Below are positions 1 to 7,573 of a stretch of DNA of 64,000 nt, one piece after another. The notes beneath the pieces are model-generated. The model searched no databases. It saw only the letters and a list, made by a program, of their open reading frames with translations, and was not told where the DNA came from. Source of the DNA: an uncultured Prevotella sp. GTDB taxonomy: Bacteria > Bacteroidota > Bacteroidia > Bacteroidales > Bacteroidaceae. Position 1 is the first letter of the stretch. Each line of letters begins with the position of its first letter. Location of the stretch: NCBI GenBank assembly GCA_902798285.1, contig CADBVZ010000009.1, positions 1 to 64,000 of the forward strand, in the 5' to 3' direction. The position numbers were made by a program, and so were the translations under genes.

Positions 1-105
1 CCTTATGTGGTGAAGGGCTACTGGAAGCATCGCACCTGGGAGGACCAGAACCACCAGCAGCGTCATGAGAATTCGTTCTATATTACCGACATTCAAACCC
101 TGTAG
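1..105 (+). CDS. C-terminal end of a probable single-stranded DNA-binding protein (partial)
   Basis: Frame 1 is open from the window edge to TAG at 103-105, giving the last 34 residues of a protein that starts upstream. The fragment holds VKGYWKHRTWED followed by a Q/N-rich turn, an R, and FYITDIQTL at the end. This matches, position by position, the OB-fold segment of bacterial SSB proteins (V-E-G-x-x-R-x-R-x-W-x-D ... Q-x-R-x-x-T-E-x-x ... M-Q-x-L). It lacks the long acidic SSB tail, since it stops right after that strand. It lies 3 bp before the PrimPol/DUF3987 gene on the same strand, so both are probably in one replication operon. The SSB assignment rests on a short fragment and is an inference. 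Confidence 0.5.
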   Translation, partial: PYVVKGYWKHRTWEDQNHQQRHENSFYITDIQTL

Positions 106-108
106 CCG

Positions 109-2859
109 ATGTTCTGTTATCAGGAAAGTACTAAAGCCTACTCTGCTGTGCCATGCAGCAGAGAGGTTTTCTGGGAAGCCATTAGGAGCCAGAAAACGGA
201 ATGGAATATCAATGCGCGAAGGGCTATCATGGCCGCTGTGGAAGCTTCGAAAACGCAAGGAGCATCCGCACTGGAAACATGGTTGCACAATAGCGACTAC
301 CAGCGATGGATACCTGATTACACTCGCTATCTAAAAAAGGAGGCGAAAGAAGCTTTCGCGGCCAAGACCGATGGCGAAAAGCTCTTAGCGTATGCCGATT
401 CATTGAAGAACGATCTGCTACCTTTCAGCTTCTGCTGCTACGAATATGATGAAGTAGAGGTAGAGGTAAAAAAGAAGAATGGTACAAAGGTAAAGGTGAA
501 GCGACGTCCGCGACAGCTGAAGTACTGCCATCTGAATGGACTCGTCATGCTGGATATTGACCATGTGGAGAACCCCATGCAGATATGGTATCAGCTGCGC
601 GACATTGAGGCCTTGATGGCAAGAACGGTGTTTGTGCACTTCACCAGCTCGGGTAGGGGATTACGAATTATCTTTACGGCAGATATTAATCAAGGAAACC
701 TCTTTGATAATCAGCTGGAGTTCTGTGCAGCCTTGGGTGAGGGATATGTTCCCGATGATTCATGCAAGGACGCTACAAGGGATTCGTTCTGCCCTAAGGA
801 AGATGAAATTTTATTTATTGACGAAGAAAAACTTTTTAATTATTATGACAAAGAATATGACAAGGCTTATACGCCTAAGTACCGTAATGGTCAAACTAAG
901 CCAGAGATGCATGAGGGTTATTCTAATCGTGGCTCTCGTAAACGTAGCACTGCTAAGACTGCTGTTGTGGCCAGCAAGGCTGCTGTGGCAGGGACTGGGA
1001 ATGAGCGGCAGATGGATGCTGAGACGGATGTGAATGATGAAGGAGCAGTTGATACAACCTGGCAAGGAGAAGCCATCCAGCCTATCATTGATTATTGGAG
1101 CAATACGCATTTTTCGAGCGATTACGCCAGCGTTTCTCGCCACGATTCTAGTGTCACCCTTGCAAGAGACCTCGTCATCATGTACGACCGCGATAAGCGC
1201 AAAGCCCTCGCCACTCTCAAAGCCCAGCCCTGGGTACAGGACATCATCCGCGAGAGGGATGAGGATGTGGATCGCACGGTTTCCGATGCCGCTAACTACG
1301 TGGCGGCGCAGGAGAGCGAGACTGCCAAGAAAGGCAAGCCATGGCTACCTATGCCCTCGAAGGAGATGCAGGAAGCGGTGGAAGCCGTCAAGGGTAAGAA
1401 GTACAAGGAATTTCTGAAAGGAGCGTCAGGAGTTCTGGAGTACGGGAGTTCAGACATTAGTGTAAAGCTCGAAGGGTGGGGCGCAGAAATCGAATCAATG
1501 TTCGATGAATTCCCATTGCTAAGGGATGTCTGCAAGGGGTTGAAACGCCCCCAATATCCTGCGGCTGTGTTTGTAGCTGGTGGCGTATTGATGACGCTGA
1601 TGACTCGCTGCTGGTACAGGTTCTATCATCGTCCGCAGCAGGAACGCAGACTGAATTGTGCGCTCTTCGTGATTGGTAATCCTGCCTCTAATAAATCAAT
1701 GGCTGGCGACATCTGCGATGTACTCATTGCTCCTATAGAGGATGCAGACAAGGCTGGTAAAGCTGCGCTGAATCGCTATAAGCGTGAGAACAAGAAGAAG
1801 GCCGCTAATAAAGAAGGTAAGGACAAGCCTCAGGGCATTATCCGCATACATCCAGCTCGAACTTCGAACGGTCAGATGATTGAGGATATGATCAACGCCA
1901 AAGAGATAGTGGATGGCAAGGAGATGCAGCTGCATCTGTTCACATTCGATACGGAGCTCGATAACTCGATCACCTTGCAGGGTGGTGGCTCTTGGATCAA
2001 TAAGCAGGCGATGGAACTGAAAGCGTTCCATAATGAGAAAGATGGTCAGATGTACCAGAACTCGGATTCGCCGGTGGATGAATTCCCTGTGATCTGGAAT
2101 TACGAGTACACGGGTACACATTATGCCCTGGAGAAAAAGGTGAACGAGCGCAATTTTGGTACAGGTCTTTCCACTCGTCTGGCTGTGATACCGATGCCTA
2201 AGACCAATTATGAGATGATTGAGTTTGAGGAGCAGACACAGATAGACTGGGAGAGGATTAACCGAATGAAGGACTGGGCGTATAAGCTCGATGCTCGCGC
2301 TGGCGAGCTGCCCTTGTGGCCTCTGGTAAAGCGCATCTACGACTGGACCAAGAACCGTATGGATGACTGTCGTGAGGATGATTCTGAGGCTAATGAGCTG
2401 ATGCTGAAACGTGTGCCATATCACGCCTTGAATTACTCAGCCCCTTTTATCGACATGCGCCACTGGGACAGCATGCAGCAGGAGGGTAAATATTGGAAGG
2501 GTACTTATGAGGTGGACGACACCGACTGGAAGCTCTGCGAGCTGATCGCGCGCATTCAATACGCCACGCAGCAATACTTCTTCGGAGCCCTAGCTGAGAA
2601 GTACTTCGACGATCTGAATAACAGGGTTCTGACTTCAGGAAAACGTCATTTCAATAAGTCGATTGAAGGCTTTAACAGACTACCTGAGATATTTACCCGC
2701 GAGGATGTGAAGTATGCTTTCGGGTATGATAGCGAGGGAAGCGTGAGAAGTAAAATTAAGCGCTTACAGGATGACAATCTGGCTGAACGTTTCGAGGAAA
2801 CCACGGCTGATGGTACTGTTAAGGAACAATTCAGAAAAATATGTAGAAGTTTGACATGA
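109..2859 (+). CDS. PrimPol/VirE-N (BT4734-like) plus DUF3987 helicase-like replication protein
   Basis: A 916-aa protein. Residues about 140-250 look like the BT4734/VirE N-terminal primase-polymerase-like domain: LNGLVMLDIDH (142-152) carries the D-x-D pair, SGRGLR (181-186) follows, and ATRDSFCPKEDE comes after. A basic linker (about 115-135) and a low-complexity K/A-rich linker (about 275-310) flank it. The C-terminal half fits DUF3987, with a non-canonical P-loop GNPASNKS at 523-530. The ATG at 109 is 3 bp after the upstream stop. Such proteins are common in Bacteroidales integrated elements and prophage-like clusters, next to an M15/amidase gene as here. Probable role: DNA priming or unwinding for an element. 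The GTTGC-rich repeat follows directly. Confidence 0.8.
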   Translation: MFCYQESTKAYSAVPCSREVFWEAIRSQKTEWNINARRAIMAAVEASKTQGASALETWLHNSDYQRWIPDYTRYLKKEAKEAFAAKTDGEKLLAYADSLKNDLLPFSFCCYEYDEVEVEVKKKNGTKVKVKRRPRQLKYCHLNGLVMLDIDHVENPMQIWYQLRDIEALMARTVFVHFTSSGRGLRIIFTADINQGNLFDNQLEFCAALGEGYVPDDSCKDATRDSFCPKEDEILFIDEEKLFNYYDKEYDKAYTPKYRNGQTKPEMHEGYSNRGSRKRSTAKTAVVASKAAVAGTGNERQMDAETDVNDEGAVDTTWQGEAIQPIIDYWSNTHFSSDYASVSRHDSSVTLARDLVIMYDRDKRKALATLKAQPWVQDIIRERDEDVDRTVSDAANYVAAQESETAKKGKPWLPMPSKEMQEAVEAVKGKKYKEFLKGASGVLEYGSSDISVKLEGWGAEIESMFDEFPLLRDVCKGLKRPQYPAAVFVAGGVLMTLMTRCWYRFYHRPQQERRLNCALFVIGNPASNKSMAGDICDVLIAPIEDADKAGKAALNRYKRENKKKAANKEGKDKPQGIIRIHPARTSNGQMIEDMINAKEIVDGKEMQLHLFTFDTELDNSITLQGGGSWINKQAMELKAFHNEKDGQMYQNSDSPVDEFPVIWNYEYTGTHYALEKKVNERNFGTGLSTRLAVIPMPKTNYEMIEFEEQTQIDWERINRMKDWAYKLDARAGELPLWPLVKRIYDWTKNRMDDCREDDSEANELMLKRVPYHALNYSAPFIDMRHWDSMQQEGKYWKGTYEVDDTDWKLCELIARIQYATQQYFFGALAEKYFDDLNNRVLTSGKRHFNKSIEGFNRLPEIFTREDVKYAFGYDSEGSVRSKIKRLQDDNLAERFEETTADGTVKEQFRKICRSLT

Positions 2860-2872
2860 CCCAACTTTGACA

Positions 2873-2896
2873 GTTGCGTTGCATGTTGCATGTTGC
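2873..2896. repeat. Four GTTGC units between the DUF3987 and M15 genes
   Basis: GTTGC begins at 2873, 2878, 2885 and 2892, the last two inside direct ATGTTGC repeats. The same word occurs three times on each side of the AT-rich palindrome at 56341-56491. This may be an iteron-like protein-binding site of the element; the role is inferred. Confidence 0.45.
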
Positions 2897-2912
2897 AAAT
2901 AGCTTTTTTAAA

Positions 2913-3407
2913 ATGAACAAAGTAGAAATGAACAAATCGATGCACCTCTCCGAGCACTTTTCGCTCGGGGAGGTATGTAAGACAAGCCACAAAACGGCTG
3001 ATGGTAATATCCCCAGTCGTGTGGCGATAGAGAATCTTCGCAGAATATGCGAGGAATGGTTAGAGGATCTGAGGTACAGCAATAATGTGCTGTATGAAGA
3101 GGTGGGGTCTGACGGGGGACATGAGGCGCCCATTATCATTACCTCGGGTTATCGCTCGCCGGAAGTGAATAAATTGGCTGGTGGATCGCCTACAAGCAAT
3201 CATCTAACGGGTTGCGCCGTGGATATCCGATGCATCGGGGTGGAGCAGGCGCTTCGCTATGCCAATATCCTGCTCGATATCGCTGATGGAACAAAGCGCG
3301 ACTTTGATGAACTCTTCATCGAGCGAAACGCCAAGCGCCATTATTGGATTCACTTCGCAGTAAGGCCGAAAGATAATCGACGCAAAATAGACTTTATTAT
3401 AGGTTAA
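2913..3407 (+). CDS. M15A-type D-Ala-D-Ala peptidase / endolysin-like protein
   Basis: A protein of about 164 aa from ATG 2913; ATGs at 2928 and 2940 are equally possible, and the upstream TTG at 2874 would add residues encoded by the GTTGC repeats, so it was not used. The zinc-peptidase pattern is complete: SNHLTGCAVD gives H97 and D104 of SxHxxGxAxD, and WIHFAV supplies H147. The N-terminal LSEHFSLGEV and ITSGYRSPEVN match phage-type M15A peptidases. There is no signal peptide, as expected for an endolysin-like enzyme. It probably cleaves peptidoglycan stem peptides for the element encoding the upstream replication gene. A hairpin terminator follows. Confidence 0.82.
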   Translation: MNKVEMNKSMHLSEHFSLGEVCKTSHKTADGNIPSRVAIENLRRICEEWLEDLRYSNNVLYEEVGSDGGHEAPIIITSGYRSPEVNKLAGGSPTSNHLTGCAVDIRCIGVEQALRYANILLDIADGTKRDFDELFIERNAKRHYWIHFAVRPKDNRRKIDFIIG

Positions 3408-3417
3408 ATCATTAATT

Positions 3418-3451
3418 ACCCCCGCCGCTGTGAAGCGCCGGGGGGTCTTTT
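3418..3451 (+). terminator. Rho-independent terminator after the M15A gene
   Basis: ACCCCCGCCGCT, loop GTGA, then AGCGCCGGGGGGT form a GC-rich hairpin with one C-C mismatch, followed by CTTTTA. It closes the element genes and separates them from the convergent minus-strand operon. Confidence 0.8.
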
Positions 3452-3463
3452 ACCAAGCGCTTC

Positions 3464-4059
3464 TCACTCTATAATCTCAAAATGCTGGTAGTCCTTGCGG
3501 TTGGTCCAATCGCCGCCCCAGTCGAAACCAGCCTCGGTGAAGAGCTTGAAGCAGAGGTCGTTGTGGTCGATCTTGTAAGGGAAGTCCCATGAGCGGTCAC
3601 AGTAGGGCTCGCCAGTGGCAGGCTGGATAAGGAGCGTGCCGTCGCTGAGCGTCTTGATGTAGGGGTTGTAGAGGGTGTTGATGTCGATGGCCAGTCCACG
3701 GGCATGCTTCGAGAGATTGTTGGTGGCAGCAATGTTGCGATAGCAGAAGCACGACGAGTTGTTGTCGCGCATCGGGCCCGCACATGGCGCAGGTCATCGC
3801 GACCGATGTAGGGGTTCTCCTTGTAAGTCTTGCCCTGCATGCGCTGCCAAACGCCATCGGGGATGGGCTCGGCAGCGAAGCACCTGTCGATACCTCCGAA
3901 GGCTGCAACAGCTTCGGCACTAACGGTCTTTCCGGCCTGCCACTCCGTGAGTGGCGTGGTGTCGGGCACTACACCATTATCATTATTGCCACACGATGTG
4001 AGCACGCTTGTGCCGCAAATGAGGGTGGCGGCGAGCACCCATCGTATCAATCTTTTCAT
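3464..4059 (-). pseudogene. M15 (VanY-like) D,D-peptidase lipoprotein, disrupted by internal deletion/frameshift
   Basis: Two reading frames make one family. From ATG at 4059 the first frame encodes a lipoprotein signal (lipobox LTSC) and the family N-terminus through IGRDDLRHVR (about residue 94), then turns into S/T/R-rich nonsense. A second frame, from about 3775 to the TGA at 3464, encodes the catalytic end: RDNNSSCF, SKHARGLAID (Zn ligands H and D), LYNPY, IQPATGEPY and QHFEII. Intact relatives, as I recall them, carry about 45-55 residues between the DLR and NNSS motifs. These are missing here, so about 150 bp was lost with a net frameshift at about 3775-3785. It is the last gene of the spike operon, 10 bp after the membrane protein. 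An assembly error at GGGCCCG is the alternative. Confidence 0.8.
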
Positions 4060-4069
4060 GTTATGCTTT

Positions 4070-4627
4070 TTATTCTACCTCGGTGACGAAGCAGGCCACG
4101 AGGCCGTAGGTGATGGTGGGACGTATCCAGATCTCGGTGAGCATATAGTTGGTGTACTCATCGGCGGGCTCCAGATAGATGTCGAGGTTGTAAAGGGTGG
4201 CAATGAGCATATCGATGATGCAGATGAGCCAGAGGTTGCGCTTGGTGTAACTCTTCCAGTTCTTGCGCGCATAGAAGAAGGTGAGCGTGCAGAGCAGCAG
4301 CACCGACAACGTGAGACAGGCCAGATGGATGGAGTAATAGGCGAGGGGAGGCGCAAAGAGGATGTCGCGCAGCAGCACCGTTATACCCACGGAGATGGAA
4401 CACCAGTAATTGAACTGCTGGGTGGTGATGCGACGTGAGTTAAAGAAATACATCCCAATCATCACCAGACAGGCGATATAAAACATATTAAGGATCAGTT
4501 CGGCCCATGTATTGCTCAGACCGTAATGAAACACGCCATAGAGCATCGTGCCCACCGACAGCACGGCTGCCACAGAGGTGATGACAATGTCGAAGATCTT
4601 GGCATTTTTCTTGAATCTCGTCTTCAT
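4070..4627 (-). CDS. Polytopic membrane protein of unknown function
   Basis: A 185-aa protein with a basic N-terminus (MKTRFKKNAK) and about five to six hydrophobic segments, separated by short loops such as NSRRITTQQ and ARKNWKSYTKR. No catalytic motif was recognised. It starts 12 bp after the SpoIIE gene stop and ends 10 bp before the broken M15 lipoprotein, so it belongs to the same operon. It could be the membrane anchor or output of the phosphatase/STAS switch, or an immunity-type protein; both are guesses. Confidence 0.65.
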   Translation of the reverse strand: MKTRFKKNAKIFDIVITSVAAVLSVGTMLYGVFHYGLSNTWAELILNMFYIACLVMIGMYFFNSRRITTQQFNYWCSISVGITVLLRDILFAPPLAYYSIHLACLTLSVLLLCTLTFFYARKNWKSYTKRNLWLICIIDMLIATLYNLDIYLEPADEYTNYMLTEIWIRPTITYGLVACFVTEVE

Positions 4628-4639
4628 ATCTCTCTACTT

Positions 4640-5971
4640 TTAGTTAAATTTTTTACTCAAGGTAAGAATGTTCTGATTGTCAATGCGCTCGTAATTGATG
4701 GAATCCATGAGTTCGCGCACCAGAAGCAGGCCCAGACCGCCTAAGTGACGCTCTTTGGCCGAGAGGGTGGTGTCGGCCTTGGCGATGGTGGTAGGATCGA
4801 AGGGGAGGCCTGAATCGATGATCATGATTTTCAGCAGATGGCCGTCGGTCATCATCCTGACTTCGACATCGCCCTCTCTGCCCTTCAGATAGGCATGCTC
4901 GATGGCATTGACCGCTGCCTCTTCAACGGCTAAGCGGAGCTTGGTGGCCAGCGATTTCTCGATATTCATCTTGGCATAGACCGTGTCCTGGAAACTGCCT
5001 AGACGCGTGACCTCGCTAATATGATTCTTGAGGGTGATGCTCTCGGTCATCGTGCTCTCAAACTGCTGGGGCGCGTAACGCACAATCAGCATGGTGAGGT
5101 CGTCGTACTGCTCGGCTCCCATGGTAAACTGCTGGACGCCATCGATGACGGCGGTTGCCATCTCCTCGGGCTTGAGCTGCTGGTCAATGCACTTCTGCAG
5201 CAAGGCTTCGGCACGTTCGGGACCGAGTTCGCGGCCTTCGGTGTCGTTGGCCTCGGTGAGTCCGTCGGTATAGAGGAAGATGGTGCTGCCAGGACTCATC
5301 GTCGTGGTCTGCAAGGTGAATTCTGCATCCTCGACAGGGCCGATGGGTTGGTTGGGATCGCAATCGAGCATCATGACCTTATCGGCTAGAATATAAGGCG
5401 GATTGTGGGCGGCATTACAGTAGTGCAGACGGCCCGTGGGCAGGTCGAGCACACCATAGAAGAGGGTGAAGAACGTGCACGACTCATTATCATAACTAGC
5501 CAACTTGTTGAGGGATTCCAGGATGCGGGCAGGATTGGTCTCTCTCTGTGTAAATCCCACCAGCAACGAGTGGGCATAGGCCATGAGCATGGCGGCGGGG
5601 GCGCCCTTGCCACAGACATCGCCGATACAGAAGAAGAGTTTCTCATCGCGCAGCGTGTAATCGAACAGGTCGCCGCCCATCTCGCGGGCGGGTGTGAGCG
5701 AACCGAAGACCTCAACGCTGTCGAACATCTTGTGGCCGATGGGCATCATGCTCCGCTGTATCTGGCTGGCCAGTTGCAACTCAGAACTGAGGCGATTCTT
5801 CTCGGCACTGAGACGCTCATTCTCACGTTCCTTCTCAGCACTAAGTCGCTCTTTCTCGGCACTCGACTGACGAAGCCGCTCCACTTTCCGGGAGGAACGG
5901 TAATAGGCGTATGCCAAGGATAACAGACCTATACCTATAATGACATTCAGAACGAAAAACAGATATGACAT
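4640..5971 (-). CDS. SpoIIE/RsbU-type PP2C phosphatase fused to an RsbW-like ATPase domain
   Basis: A 443-aa protein. One N-terminal membrane helix (about 3-22) is followed by a coiled coil (about 28-70) with repeated SAEKER heptads. The SpoIIE PP2C domain (about 80-300) has MGGDLFDY (D101), CIGDVCGKG (D118), YCNAAHNPPY, LYTDGLTEA and QYDDLTML. The end (about 310-443) is an HATPase_c_2 domain with N-box EEAAVNAIEHA and GGLGLLLVRELMD. It should dephosphorylate a STAS anti-sigma antagonist, and the STAS gene lies two genes upstream. The fused ATPase domain is an added feature compared with simple RsbU. It starts 4 bp after the separate RsbW-like gene. The input signal may arrive through the membrane helix and coiled coil. 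Confidence 0.9.
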   Translation of the reverse strand: MSYLFFVLNVIIGIGLLSLAYAYYRSSRKVERLRQSSAEKERLSAEKERENERLSAEKNRLSSELQLASQIQRSMMPIGHKMFDSVEVFGSLTPAREMGGDLFDYTLRDEKLFFCIGDVCGKGAPAAMLMAYAHSLLVGFTQRETNPARILESLNKLASYDNESCTFFTLFYGVLDLPTGRLHYCNAAHNPPYILADKVMMLDCDPNQPIGPVEDAEFTLQTTTMSPGSTIFLYTDGLTEANDTEGRELGPERAEALLQKCIDQQLKPEEMATAVIDGVQQFTMGAEQYDDLTMLIVRYAPQQFESTMTESITLKNHISEVTRLGSFQDTVYAKMNIEKSLATKLRLAVEEAAVNAIEHAYLKGREGDVEVRMMTDGHLLKIMIIDSGLPFDPTTIAKADTTLSAKERHLGGLGLLLVRELMDSINYERIDNQNILTLSKKFN

Positions 5972-5975
5972 AATT

Positions 5976-6386
5976 CTATCTTTTAGCTTTAGTCTTTGTT
6001 AGATTTTTTATTAGTGTGAGTATATTCTCGCCACCGGCGTAATCGTAGGTGATGGAGTCCATATACTTGATGACCATGAAGATGCCAAGTCCGCCAATGG
6101 GACGATCCTCCATAGGCAGGGTTAAATCAGGGAGTTCCCTCTCAAGCGGGTTGAACGGCGTGCCGTCATCATGGATACGCAGCGTGATACTCTTCTCATC
6201 GCGCAGGATTTCGATATCGAGATACTCGGAATGGGAGTAATCAACGATATTCAGCACCAGTTCTTCGACCACTACACTAAAATACCCCCAGAAGTCGCCC
6301 ACGGTCGACGCTTCCTCAGTATGGAGGATGGCGTCAATGATTTCGAGCGACTTGCCTTTTATAGGCTGGAAATGCAATCGGGACAT
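5976..6386 (-). CDS. RsbW/SpoIIAB-like anti-sigma-type ATPase/kinase
   Basis: A 136-aa HATPase_c_2 protein. Visible motifs are the N-box EELVLNIVDYSHSE (N46), DDGTPFNP (73-80) and GGLGIFMV (98-105) of the GHKL ATP-binding fold. The family binds and phosphorylates STAS partners on serine and, in classic systems, holds a sigma factor. No sigma factor gene is visible here, so the target may be something else, perhaps a product of the spike operon. It lies 23 bp after the STAS gene and 4 bp before the phosphatase. Confidence 0.88.
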   Translation of the reverse strand: MSRLHFQPIKGKSLEIIDAILHTEEASTVGDFWGYFSVVVEELVLNIVDYSHSEYLDIEILRDEKSITLRIHDDGTPFNPLERELPDLTLPMEDRPIGGLGIFMVIKYMDSITYDYAGGENILTLIKNLTKTKAKR

Positions 6387-6409
6387 AGGCTTTAATTAAA
6401 AAGGATCAG

Positions 6410-6817
6410 TTATTCATCGTCTTGACCCAGCCTCATGGAGTAACACACCACATCGTTGTTGGCTGTGAATTCATCAAGGGAGTCCTGCTTGCGTATAACC
6501 TTCTTGCTCTCAATATTCATGAACTTGATGGAGGAGGCGAGGCCAATGAGCTTCAATGTGTGATAAATCTCCTTGGCACAATTCACGAATACGATTTCGG
6601 GTTTGTTGCCCAACCTTTGCTTGACGTAATAAACGGTACGTAGACCACTACTGGAAAGTTGTAGGAGCTCGGAGGCATCGAAAACCACTTTCTCAATAGG
6701 CTTTCCCACATACTTGGTGAGTTCCTCTTGTAATGCAGGTGCATTGGTTGTATTAAGACTTCTACCCAGCTCAATAAGCAGAGCCGTACCATTCAGTGTT
6801 ACTTTAAAATCGTTCAT
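6410..6817 (-). CDS. STAS-domain anti-sigma-factor-antagonist-like protein
   Basis: A 135-aa single-domain STAS protein. The signature DASELLQLSSSGLRTV (about 47-62) contains the serine cluster S55-S57, where SpoIIAA/RsbV proteins are phosphorylated. It is followed by KEIYHTLKLIGLASSIKF, typical of the end of the fold. A tail of about 30 residues (KKVIRKQDSLDEF onward) is longer than in minimal SpoIIAA. With the neighbouring ATPase and SpoIIE phosphatase it makes a complete partner switch: unphosphorylated STAS would sequester the RsbW-like kinase. It starts about 30 bp after the RRF-like gene. Confidence 0.88.
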   Translation of the reverse strand: MNDFKVTLNGTALLIELGRSLNTTNAPALQEELTKYVGKPIEKVVFDASELLQLSSSGLRTVYYVKQRLGNKPEIVFVNCAKEIYHTLKLIGLASSIKFMNIESKKVIRKQDSLDEFTANNDVVCYSMRLGQDDE

Positions 6818-6846
6818 ATTATATATCAGAATTTAATTTTTAATCT

Positions 6847-7545
6847 TTAATTGAACAGCGCTTCAACATCGGCATCGTGAGAGAGTACCATCTCATCATC
6901 GTCGTCCGAATCCGGATCGTTAATGCGGTCATTATACTCAGTAAGATAGCGCTGGTATCCCTCCTCGATCTCGTTTTGCTTCTGCTGCAGCATCTTATCA
7001 CACTCTTCCCTCGCTTTATCATAGACTTTCTTGAAGCCTTTCCTTGCCTCGTCGACATCCTGAGGTGACATCTGGGTATAGGGTTCCACGAGTCTCGCCT
7101 GTAGATCGGCATAAGTGACATCCAGGTTGACCATGCACTCCTTGTGGAAGGTCTTGGTGGTCTCGTTCAGCAGTTTGCGGCGATCCTTATCTACTGGCGG
7201 CATGGTATAGAAGACATGCTGGGTGTCAGCCCCTCCCTCCATCTCGGCCTTATCGGTCTTGAGTTCCATCTTGAATTCTGGATGGGCATCGAGGACGCCG
7301 GTGATGATGTCCTGTAGGTTGTTCTGGTTCTTGGGATAGACATCAAAGGAGAAATCGTCGGGCCTCAGGATATTGGCCACATCTTCCAGATTATACTCCG
7401 TGCCAGCCACAAAGACGGTTACGGGCATCAGGGCAGTGGGTTCTGCCTTGACGCAGAGGTTTGACATCCGATAGTTGAACAACATGTTATAGCCCTTCAG
7501 TTTCTTCGCTAGATCGATTGTCTCAAATGAAATATAATTGTTCAT
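6847..7545 (-). CDS. Ribosome recycling factor (RRF)-fold paralogue in the spike operon
   Basis: A 232-aa protein. Residues about 5-198 follow the RRF sequence end to end. A first helix (about 6-38) leads to VTVFVAGTEYNLEDVANI (42-59), like the RRF V-E-Y-Y-G-x-x-T-P-L-N-Q-V-A-N-V element. A strand with FDVYPKNQ, HPEFKMEL, then YTMPPVDKDRRKLL (113-126) equals RRF P-P-L-T-E-E-R-R-K-E/D-L. The last helix (about 160-198) matches I-S-E-D-D ... K-x-x-D-K ... L-x-x-K-E-x-E-I. The arginine stretch of true RRF (R-N-x-R-R-D-A-N) is replaced by NLDVTYADL, so ribosome recycling is unlikely. An acidic tail (DPDSDDDDEM) is added. Its place after the VgrG-like and rod genes suggests a chaperone/adaptor or a translation-targeting factor (inference). 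Confidence 0.72.
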   Translation of the reverse strand: MNNYISFETIDLAKKLKGYNMLFNYRMSNLCVKAEPTALMPVTVFVAGTEYNLEDVANILRPDDFSFDVYPKNQNNLQDIITGVLDAHPEFKMELKTDKAEMEGGADTQHVFYTMPPVDKDRRKLLNETTKTFHKECMVNLDVTYADLQARLVEPYTQMSPQDVDEARKGFKKVYDKAREECDKMLQQKQNEIEEGYQRYLTEYNDRINDPDSDDDDEMVLSHDADVEALFN

Positions 7546-7573
7546 AACTTTTCACTTTTAAAAATCACACATT

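Noticed and set aside
1696..2424. 242-codon minus-strand frame inside the DUF3987 gene
   Set aside because: Antisense to a well-supported domain; no recognisable motif.
2874..2912. Longer N-terminus for the M15A peptidase
   Set aside because: Needs a TTG start and would translate the GTTGC repeats; ATG 2913 fits the family better.
6847..7545. The housekeeping frr gene
   Set aside because: The conserved arginine cluster is lost, an acidic tail is added, and the usual pyrH/tsf/rpsB context is absent.
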